Assembly (NCBI GenBank): GCA_937885465.1
Contig: CAKZZM010000145.1
Span: forward strand, 1-22,072
Reading direction: 5' to 3'
Origin: an uncultured Bacteroidales bacterium
Lineage (GTDB): Bacteria; Bacteroidota; Bacteroidia; Bacteroidales; Paludibacteraceae
DNA: 22,072 bases
Below, one piece after another: positions 10,411 through 14,135 of this stretch (positions are counted from its first letter, which is position 1; the number at the start of each line of letters is the position of its first letter). The position numbers were made by a program, and so were the translations under genes. Below the pieces are notes generated by a model. The model saw only the letters and a program-made list of their open reading frames with translations, made no database searches and had not been told where the DNA came from.

Positions 10411-11299
10411 GCCGGTAGTGCTTGAGGCGAATGCCGAAATGTTCTGCGCCGACGATATGCAGATGGCGGTAAGTTATACGGTTGACAGCCTGTACGGCGA
10501 GCCGTCAGAGTACAGTATCTTCTTCTCAGAGTCTGCTAAGTATGAAGGTTTCAAGGATACGATGAATGTGCCGATGGTTAATACGGGAACGATACTTGTC
10601 GAGACGATGTTCGACCGCACCTATTTCCCGCGTCCTGACACTTACGAAGCAACGCTTTACTTAAGCAACGGCTCGTGCCGCGATACCTCGTCGATGACAT
10701 CTGTTACCTTCGAGTTTGATGTTCTCTATCCGTCATGGTTTGCAGAGCAGCATTGGAACGACCTGCTTGCCGTTCTTGCGCCGTCAGCCAACGGCGGGTA
10801 CGAGTTCACGGCATACCAGTGGTACTTCAACGGCAGTCCGATAGAGGGTGCGACATCGTCGATGCTCTATTACCTGCATGATATACCTATCTTGCCTACA
10901 TCGCACGACACTATTGCGGGCTACTATCAAGTTATGCTCACGCGTGAGGATGACGGTAAGTCGATACTGACCTGCCCGATAGATATAGTATCTGTCAAAG
11001 ATGACGATGTGCACACTGATTGGTATTTCACCGTGGATCATACCTTTATTAATCGTGAGAACCCGAGCTTGAATATTCTGACCAACACGACCGGCAGTTA
11101 CTATCTCTACGATGCGTCAGGTAAGTTACTGACGGATGGTAAGGTTGAGGGCACGGAAACGCACAATGCCTTTGAGATTACGAACATTAACGAGTATCTC
11201 TATGTTCAGGGTACTTATCTGCTATGGATGATATCAGATACCAAGTCGCCATACACGGGTAAGATCGTTAAGCAAGCCGTTAAACTGTTAGTTTATTAA
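2..11299 (+). CDS. Giant secreted repeat protein, 5' end beyond window (type IX-like cargo)
   Basis: Reading frame 2 is open from the left edge to a TAA at 11297-11299. About 3,765 codons are visible and the true start is upstream. The codons before position 77 already read as a repeat unit (TICHGESFDW), so the TTG at 77 is not a start. About 61 units of roughly 56 aa follow. A typical unit has an N-terminal IC with G-E-x-Y-x-W, a middle G-x-Y-x-DTL, and a C-terminal GCDSVYxLxLTV ending in a short linker. After the last unit (about 10407) come roughly 200 residues with Ig-like sequence (YQWYFNGSPI), then a C-terminal domain ending KIVKQAVKLLVY that resembles type A sorting domains. The composition is rich in D, T, Y and V and poor in K, with many Cys. 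I infer an exported, surface-anchored adhesin or filament. No catalytic domain is visible. The gene is followed by a palindrome at 11307, and the neighbouring gene is unrelated metabolism. Confidence 0.93.
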   Translation, partial: KTICHGESFDWVIRHPCPSDPTDTLLTLAKNITASCKLFDTLHCDGLSCDPVYYLDLTVREQGAVVVDAPYRLCPNEKYEWRGGLVIDKAGIYEAQDESDLDANGCPRTHRITVTELQPVYISATDDICYGEPYTFVDSTYKNLDAGLHILRDTLLSADGCDSVYMTLNLTVGQDYSVEESEVACDSYLWHGRTLTKSGTYYDSLASVGGCDSVYTLHLTVNKSYSFTETYDLALSELPFTVHQFTYDYSAAGTYSDTRTYQTVAGCDSVYHLTFNIYNAPVIEKRDTTDHAICRGGTYLWREGTYTEAGQYSLVTGDSIHLLRLKVNDVYSDTLYINSCGSYKWAVNGQTYYVSGTYTEPRTSHAGCDSVLVLKLTVSAPSPVTNINASVCKGELFAWGGESFIATASRILRDTLVNAAGCDSVIVMSLTVNDYAVGTTTNAAICDGDAYLWASNGKSYTAPNTYYDTIAGGGVCGTINILNLTVNSSYEIFDDIEVREEVMPYKWRAHTLEFDGSHYEMDVYDNYTTVSDCDSVYHLHLHIVPTPPDQHDFAFRDTLVKSACESYVWTEGNGNTYSASGFYSDTLWKGTPQRYDTIHFLDLTISNNYVFFEDEIVSCDNEFITWHCKNYNPSAGYYAVKDTVDAANGCDSIFNTTFLVYKSYRDTLLDTICRSDIYSWRGMLLSPAAAGNYYYADTLTSLVTGCDSIFNLRLTVTPRTEPTIDDYTMCNLASYDWEGYHIANKSAGDYEYYKYYTPSGECETYRLLRLHVYDITPDTTRAAVCYGEPYDWWIDTDANGTLDRHVQGGIFVSGYQYDTISDGTCDKVFVLELTVGDAPEYKVTEEAVFCPEGSYTWRGKTYTEEGVYYDTVPSLVTGCDSIIFTLDLSARTPIIYNETVHRCYGETYTWAVNGATYAASATDSYAVPFFTAPTCDSVVYNLTVVIDAAPLSGEESVIICDDSYLWRGKMLTESGDYVDTITTALGCDSICTLHLTLSEDFEHQETVVITADKLPYTWHEDTYTSAGEFTQHHQNIFGCDSDYVLHLIISPKPYREENRQICDGEVCSWRDNNYTIQDSYSVETADSIFILNLTVGKVYHFAESMTVCSDALPLLWHGQSLTSGGTYTDPRTTALGCDSIYTLTLSVYDATVVHAEGITLCAGEPFNWGRYFVPAPINGTVYRDTFPSLTTGCDSVVDMTVNVISPTTINTLETVIICENELPYLWRGHSIAEAGFYGDTIPSEVSGCDSILSSLRLRVHKRFYEYHDVEVGEDDVPYRWNGHHNDTILYEEGTCFDSLKSAITGCDSIYELHLHINFYQRDTTWADGTHGTEMQCDSYIWTVNGHTYTLTESGLYTDTLKSVEPVRIDYLSLGIKHGVVGPSETATACGSYLWNGIPYDATGVYNKIYAGGAANGCDSVVTLNLTIYPEYQFTDPEIVICANEYVHWEDTVLHTAGTYTRTYSSVHGCDSTRSVTVVVKPIYEIQEKDTLCEGESLTWRGLNISGVEPSNTPYTYYDRLVSGEGCDSVYVLSLLMQRPIVFRDTVVATLCEGEHYPWYGNNGVFVKEIVAGDTPKDYAQFGDGVCVDSLYVLQMTINPIRHNTISAAVCYGDIYTWDVNGKDYDATGSYADTLTNPITGCDSILILNLYVAPEPQLQTETISLCPGESVTRNGIVYSADDEGLHLDTIRSHVNTLCDSIIMAITIEKRPVNVYNEEIYLEDGESVMRGASTIGTPGLYVVPLPNEFCNDTLNILAHVLLHKFDTVNVHVCAGVPVTGTLWDNTYSVIPTAAGVEVLDTIMTALTVKDTVWHRLVVNEGVVSVDSTAFVRQDTPFLTWEGHSPFAAESNPTPLYFLPTSEVGVETYTATSASCDTLYRLHLHVINPDTVIYDNVCPSDLPKTYSAEGHSTLVAPATITPGIDTVLVDSVLRTFGGTQFRVHDTIRLHVGREYVIDLPDMAVQQGAPLLIGDYSVNTDTADVRVETVHLISSEGCDSVIAFGIKVVKYVEREETICQGDTYSWLGFDFTMDIDTTFLTPDAAAISETTDSVCHLVLHVEQPVVHSEQQFRNATQVPYTWSYADRSKQLDTTGVYTDTIYSDTGCASDIYVMNFFVGELVIVDDTVCEGSIVDWYGTQCTAPSMNNNVAYNDTIFRLNLYAAPLYSFLLDTTIYIGPGRATQFDWLNEDGAVISSFPTADPTNDKRYGTWEVIDHTANYGCDSVYHLTLRIYGDTLIEQRDTICADQVLSWHCKYFDGADLMGLDTILYDSLKTWYGADSLYVLYLHVGDSCMPKPAVPLDTAVCIQNVPYNWYVNDELVSQYDIPGIYTFIDDSIYTLVLTIIDDYSNIFEGYDTIVSGEPYTWHGIDYPNLFEGDTLLMIEDVTSRGGCDSIHSLWLHVKPLYVVYIDSIAYDTICYGESYEWVVHGSVVSPDGWQPSITESKTLTTQYYVQNVSPVADTIYHYTMNLVVRDLQIIPEYVEIPDGGIYVWSGHLGDITLQNDTIVSDTLRYTTFGECDSVIYTLTLTHLPPATNVDLYAVYCRSEISELWESVPFPINELGDFTRQIITTNHLGGDSIITLHYSVVDHYAIEDDTILSPLDGDVYDWHGFEYHAHQDTSFVWNGTSSAGCDSVVTRRVLTGLLASDTVNVQVCYDEDSYHFVRGTLDTTFTPLSTGYYYGIKPTFLEGFDSVIVVSVKKMRADTLHKYDTICYDPYLAQSPIDTIYMPFATLGCDSLVEVTHHFIAPSYTGMQTVVSFDTVPQGSRLIWGHYDIPNIQPLTPQQYVDSFKNEQFLSQYGCDSIVNLYLTVAPTYEFRDTVKMCLGDAYTWDMTGETYTPQTQGFTTYDLKYRTVLGFDSVYYLVLNTQVPYAHIEEQVIEPSETYNWRGRDLDTTGYYYDSLLTVHGCDSVYGLYLWVGFVSSDTTKAAICANETYTWGDREVDIEGLHYRAQHYPELQPPVDSIYVLDLTVNPIYSFVAELTVAQDSLFVWDVSGKTIATDVAGIVPLVYQDTTNFGCDSIYNLTLNVEPTYFVQIYDTICQVGDMNYVTFDSVRTEYLLTVAGFDSIVEYHLFIHGTPVIHEYDTVCHSGDDVYLWHDMNLAAMSPEGGDTVLYAMAPFRPGVFDCDTLFTLNLHVHPDYLFVFRDTIPDSRVYGTHWADTLNVPEIDTIIPQLPSSALPYIFYDTLTSSHGCDSVYSLELFVGPTYIFHDTLTACNNAPFTWLDTTYQFEPTGLYRDTILLFEDSLGVQSDTVRLWQDTIVMFYDTMHYQTVLGYDSVYTLTLTINSMKISITTDTICPSDSIINGERYVQIPGIYCDTTVAQDGTGCDSICYLLLYNYEQYDTTFIDTICYDTPYMWEDSIYQYADSGLYNDIRTYQTIHGCDSVLHLQLYVENLYQPAYTDEICISDTLHWWHRDTIDVFLQEGDSLTKNTYPRDSVGRFMFVDTVYSALGCAYYDTLFLNVVHPPVVLEANAEMFCADDMQMAVSYTVDSLYGEPSEYSIFFSESAKYEGFKDTMNVPMVNTGTILVETMFDRTYFPRPDTYEATLYLSNGSCRDTSSMTSVTFEFDVLYPSWFAEQHWNDLLAVLAPSANGGYEFTAYQWYFNGSPIEGATSSMLYYLHDIPILPTSHDTIAGYYQVMLTREDDGKSILTCPIDIVSVKDDDVHTDWYFTVDHTFINRENPSLNILTNTTGSYYLYDASGKLLTDGKVEGTETHNAFEITNINEYLYVQGTYLLWMISDTKSPYTGKIVKQAVKLLVY
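5131..9870 (+). repeat. Zone of alternating B/C repeat units inside the giant gene
   Basis: This stretch encodes units 32-58 by my count. Twelve B-C pairs follow each other almost without interruption. The interruptions are one extra C unit near 6900-7030, preceded by a replacement cysteine in GDSC, and two A units near 8100-8240 and 9240-9420. Units here are also longer and more variable than upstream. This marks a region of the protein with its own disulfide layout. Confidence 0.7.
11021..11296 (+). other. C-terminal sorting-type domain of the giant protein
   Basis: The last 90 or so residues run from WYFTVDHTFI through YYLYDASGKLL and GTYLLWM to the C-terminal KIVKQAVKLLVY. Their order (beta-strand, Y-x-L-x-D-x-x-G-K-x-L, G-x-Y, K-x-x-K at the very end) resembles the type A C-terminal domains recognised by the type IX secretion system of Bacteroidetes. 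No T9SS component gene is present in the window, so the route is inferred from the tail alone. Confidence 0.6.
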
Positions 11300-11306
11300 T
11301 AGTAGC

Positions 11307-11334
11307 GAACGTCTCCGAACGTTCGGAGACGTTC
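11307..11334. repeat. 28-bp perfect palindrome after the giant gene
   Basis: The left arm GAACGTCTCCGAAC (11307-11320) is the exact reverse complement of 11321-11334, with no spacer. It lies 8 bp after the TAA of the giant gene and consists of two overlapping, opposed copies of the intergenic repeat core also found at 12916, 13840, 13899, 18362 and 18436. No clear T-run follows, so a simple intrinsic terminator is not supported, although a cruciform or an RNA 3'-end structure is possible. Confidence 0.85.
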
Positions 11335-11412
11335 TCCACTAAGACAGTAGGTAATTTCTATTTTTCTGTTGATAAAAAAAGGACAATTAAAGACCAAAGA
11401 TATAATAAAGAA

Positions 11413-12906
11413 ATGTACAATTATGTATCAGCCGAAGAGGCTGCCTCACTTATTGAGGACGGAGCGATAGTAGGCATGGGCGGTTTTACCCCCGCGGGCG
11501 CTCCGAAAGATGTGCCGACTGCAATAGCAAAGCGTGCAGAGGCTTTCCATGCCGAAGGTAAACCATTTAAGATAGGCGTATATACAGGTGCTTCTACCGG
11601 TGACAGTTGCGATGGTGCCCTTGCACGTGCTCACGCCATCGAGTTCAGAACGCCTTATCAGGGCAATAAGGACCTCCGTGCGGAGTTGAATGCTCAGGGA
11701 GCGCACTATTTCGATATGCACCTGAGTGAGTTAGCGCAGGATATCCGCTATGGTTTTTTGCCGAAGCCGGAGTTTGCTATTATCGAGGCTTGTGAGGTTA
11801 CCGATGATGGTGAGATAGTGCTGACTGCAGGCGTAGGTAACGCCCCTACATTCTGCCGTCTTGCCGATAAGATTATCATCGAACTGAACGAAGCGATGCC
11901 GCCCGTAATGCGCGGTATGCACGATATCTATGAGCCTCTTGACCCGCCCCAACGGCGTGAGATACCCGTCTATCATGTGAGCGACCGTATCGGCACGGAT
12001 TGCATCAAGGTTGATCCGAAGAAGATAGTTGCTGTCGTTAAGACTCACCGCCCGAATGAAGTGGGTAAGTTCACTCCTCTTGATTCTGTGACGGAGAAGA
12101 TAGGGGAGAACGTGGCCGCGTTCCTCGAAGGGGAGATACATGCGGGGCGTATTCCGAAGTCGTTCCTGCCGATACAGTCAGGTGTGGGAAATGTGGCAAA
12201 TGCCGTGCTCGGCGCGTTAGGCGAGAACCCGCATATTCCGCCTTTCGAGATGTACACTGAGGTTATTCAAGACTCTGTTGTGGGACTGATGAAAGAGGGT
12301 AAGATAAAGTTCGCATCCGGTTGCTCACTCACTATAGGGGCGGATAAGTTGCAGGATATTATTGACCATGCCGACTTCTTCAAGAGCCGTCTTATTCTGC
12401 GTCCGCAGGAGATAAGTAATAACCCCGAAGTGGCTCGTCGCTTAGGTCTTATAACTATTAATACCGCTCTTGAGGCAGATATTTACGGTAATATCAATTC
12501 TACGCATGTCTGCGGAACGAAGATGATGAACGGTATAGGCGGCAGCGGTGACTTCACTCGCAATGCTTATATCAGTATCTATACTACTCCTTCTACCGCC
12601 AAGGGCGGGTCGATATCCGCCTTTGTGCCGATGGTTAGTCACCTTGACCATTCGGAACATTCAGTAAAGATTATCATCACAGAGCATGGTATAGCAGACC
12701 TCAGAGGCAAGAGTCCTATTCAGCGTGCGCATGAGATTATTGACCATTGTGTTGATCCACAGTATCGCGATCTCTTGAACGGCTATCTCGCGCTTGCTAA
12801 GACTGCTCATACGCCGCATGTGCTCAGTTGTGCACTTGCTATGCACGAGGAGTTCCTACGCTCCGGTGATATGCGCAATACCAAGTGGGAGAATTACCTT
12901 AGATAA
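11413..12906 (+). CDS. Succinyl-CoA:acetate CoA-transferase (acetyl-CoA hydrolase/transferase family)
   Basis: The 497-aa product aligns from memory along its length with class I CoA transferases of the AarC/Cat1 type, which are about 500 aa. The N-terminal segment is GAIVGMGGFTPAGAPKDVP. The motif YTEVIQD at residues 281-287 contains the expected nucleophilic glutamate (E283), which forms the glutamyl-CoA thioester. GIGGSGDF and EHGIADLRG in the C-terminal half are the family's oxyanion and CoA-site signatures. It is expected to move CoA between succinyl-CoA and acetate in the cytoplasm, linking acetate formation to the succinate/propionate branch of fermentation. Acetyl-CoA hydrolase or another acyl acceptor cannot be excluded. 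The ATG start at 11413 has an A-rich, SD-less leader, as is usual in Bacteroidetes. No recognisable promoter was found in the 113-bp gap upstream. Confidence 0.9.
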   Translation: MYNYVSAEEAASLIEDGAIVGMGGFTPAGAPKDVPTAIAKRAEAFHAEGKPFKIGVYTGASTGDSCDGALARAHAIEFRTPYQGNKDLRAELNAQGAHYFDMHLSELAQDIRYGFLPKPEFAIIEACEVTDDGEIVLTAGVGNAPTFCRLADKIIIELNEAMPPVMRGMHDIYEPLDPPQRREIPVYHVSDRIGTDCIKVDPKKIVAVVKTHRPNEVGKFTPLDSVTEKIGENVAAFLEGEIHAGRIPKSFLPIQSGVGNVANAVLGALGENPHIPPFEMYTEVIQDSVVGLMKEGKIKFASGCSLTIGADKLQDIIDHADFFKSRLILRPQEISNNPEVARRLGLITINTALEADIYGNINSTHVCGTKMMNGIGGSGDFTRNAYISIYTTPSTAKGGSISAFVPMVSHLDHSEHSVKIIITEHGIADLRGKSPIQRAHEIIDHCVDPQYRDLLNGYLALAKTAHTPHVLSCALAMHEEFLRSGDMRNTKWENYLR

Positions 12907-12914
12907 TTCATAAT

Positions 12915-12938
12915 AGTGGAGAACGTCTCCGAACGTTC
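12915..12938 (+). repeat. Intergenic palindromic repeat copy, CTCCGA loop
   Basis: The sequence contains GAACGTCTCCGAACGTTC (12921-12938), which can form a 6-bp stem GAACGT/ACGTTC with loop CTCCGA. It is preceded by GTGGA. It occupies almost all of the 39-bp gap between the CoA-transferase stop and the ATG of the next gene. A GTG inside it (12916) opens the reading frame upstream of that ATG and is probably not used. Confidence 0.8.
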
Positions 12939-12945
12939 AATAGAA

Positions 12946-13782
12946 ATGAGGCGACAGTTATACATACTTTTCTTATTTTTGCCGTTGGCGGCTATGGGAC
13001 AACGGACTATTCAACCTACTGAGCAAGCCAAGACTGCAGGTGAAGGCGAGATAAATCGTCAGCAGGAGTTTTTCGATCCTACCCGTAAGGTTGAGCGAAC
13101 GGAGTCTGCTTATCAGTTCTCCTATGACCTGCGTTTGGAAGTAGGATATGTTCAAAATCAGCAGAGGTCTGCAACAAACTCATGGTCGAACCCGTTCTTG
13201 CATGGCGCTAAATTGGGTGCCACGATAGATTTTAATCTTCCTTATAGTCTTTCTCTGCAGACGGGTCTTGCTTTTTGCGGTACGTACGGAATAATAGATC
13301 AGCATTGGCGGTCGATGTCGGCGGAAACGGTGCAGACCGAGTATATCCGCCATGGCATCAATCAGTATTATCTTGAAGTTCCTGTGCGTGCGTTTTACAC
13401 TCTGCAATTATGGCGCGAACTGAACCTGTTTTTCTATGGTGGTCCGAAGATGCAGATCGGGCTTGCCGAAATTGATTTTGAGACTCTTCATCTTAGTGAT
13501 AATGCGCTTGAGTGGCTTAGTGAGCGAGGGGTTGCAGTCACGACTCACGATCGTTACTCAGGCTTTAGTTATGCTGACGAGAACGGGGTGGAGAAGTGGC
13601 AGGATAGAGAGTTGAGGCGATTTAATATCCAATTGGGTGTAGGCGGTGGTCTCGAGTGGGCGCAGTACCGGCTTATTGCAGGATACGACTTCGGGTTGAA
13701 TAACCTTCTCTACCAAATGCCGACATCTAACAGTCGCCTGTGGCAATGGGGCTGGTATGTAAGTTTTTGCTACAAGTTATAA
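12946..13782 (+). CDS. Outer-membrane beta-barrel protein, PorT-like
   Basis: The 278-aa product starts at the ATG at 12946, which is followed directly by a signal peptide (MRRQLYILFLFLPLAAMG, cleavage probably before QR). A GTG at 12916 would add ten residues encoded by the intergenic repeat and would bury the signal peptide, so it was not chosen. The mature part has alternating-residue beta-strands and segments such as YYLEVPVRAFY, NLFFYGGPKMQIGL and LGVGGGLEWAQYRLIAGYDF. These are typical of the small outer-membrane beta-barrel family (PF13568-like) that includes PorT. The chain ends in YVSFCYKL rather than the classical terminal F. It is probably an eight-stranded outer-membrane barrel. 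The substrate or partner is unknown. It may be co-transcribed with the CoA transferase, but they have no obvious functional link. Confidence 0.75.
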   Translation: MRRQLYILFLFLPLAAMGQRTIQPTEQAKTAGEGEINRQQEFFDPTRKVERTESAYQFSYDLRLEVGYVQNQQRSATNSWSNPFLHGAKLGATIDFNLPYSLSLQTGLAFCGTYGIIDQHWRSMSAETVQTEYIRHGINQYYLEVPVRAFYTLQLWRELNLFFYGGPKMQIGLAEIDFETLHLSDNALEWLSERGVAVTTHDRYSGFSYADENGVEKWQDRELRRFNIQLGVGGGLEWAQYRLIAGYDFGLNNLLYQMPTSNSRLWQWGWYVSFCYKL

Positions 13783-13805
13783 ATGATAATATATAAGCGT
13801 ATCGG

Positions 13806-13828
13806 GAGCGCAGGCGGCTTGCCTGCAA
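13806..13828. repeat. Small intergenic hairpin (GCAGGC/GCCTGC)
   Basis: GCAGGC (13810-13815) and GCCTGC (13821-13826) are inverted arms around GGCTT. This is the first of a run of hairpins that fills 13800-13922 downstream of the beta-barrel gene. It has no T-run and no assignable role. Confidence 0.55.
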
Positions 13829-13839
13829 CTACTATGTAT

Positions 13840-13922
13840 GAACGTTCGGAGACGTTCTCCACTATTGAGAGACGCTAAAGAATAGCGTCTCTACCATTGA
13901 ACGTTCGGAGACGTTCTCCACT
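13840..13922. repeat. Composite repeat: two inverted palindrome copies around a 10-bp hairpin
   Basis: Two near-identical copies of GAACGTTCGGAGACGTTC plus TCCACT (starting at 13840 and 13899) are the reverse orientation of the 12915 repeat. Between them is a hairpin with arms AGAGACGCTA (13868-13877) and TAGCGTCTCT (13883-13892) and loop AAGAA. Together with the hairpin at 13810 and the riboswitch, these account for the 353-bp gene-free gap 13783-14135. I saw no open reading frame there. Confidence 0.85.
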
Positions 13923-13950
13923 TAAGAAGAATAGTATAATTTATGAATTA

Positions 13951-14027
13951 ATTACAGGGGGTGCCGAAAGGCTGAGATTATACCCTTTGAACCTGGGCAG
14001 GTAATGCTGCCAAGGGAAAAGAGTAAT
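13951..14027 (+). ncRNA. TPP riboswitch (THI element)
   Basis: The conserved thiamin pyrophosphate aptamer core is present in order: GGGGTGCC, then GGCTGAGATTATACCC, then TTTGAACCTG, then GGTAATGCTGCCAAGGGAA. ATTAC (13951-13955) and GTAAT (14023-14027) can close the basal P1 helix. It lies 108 bp upstream of the TonB-dependent receptor start. The aptamer senses cytoplasmic thiamin pyrophosphate and would lower receptor expression when the cofactor is abundant. The downstream expression platform is described separately. Confidence 0.95.
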
Positions 14028-14033
14028 AAAGAA

Positions 14034-14104
14034 GAAGAGATTCTTCTGCAAGAATCAGAAAATGCCTTTTGCATAAAACCTGTATTGTAATTAGGGCTCT
14101 GCCC
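14034..14104 (+). promoter_or_regulatory. Putative expression platform of the TPP riboswitch
   Basis: A hairpin GATTCTT/AAGAATC (14039-14056) overlaps an alternative short stem (AGAAGA with TCTTCT) starting near 14034, so the two are mutually exclusive. Further on are ATGC/GCAT around CTTTT and a GC-rich GGGC/GCCC stem (14094-14104). None is followed by a proper U-run, so it is unclear whether control is at transcription termination or at translation. Confidence 0.4.
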
Positions 14105-14135
14105 GGACTTTAGTTAAATATCAATACATGAATAT

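Noticed and set aside
12916..12945. GTG start adding ten residues to the beta-barrel protein
   Set aside because: Those codons are the intergenic palindromic repeat, and the signal peptide begins properly at the ATG at 12946.
13931..13945. Promoter (TAATTTAT) for the riboswitch transcript
   Set aside because: It matches the -7 consensus only weakly and lacks a -33 TTTG at the right distance.
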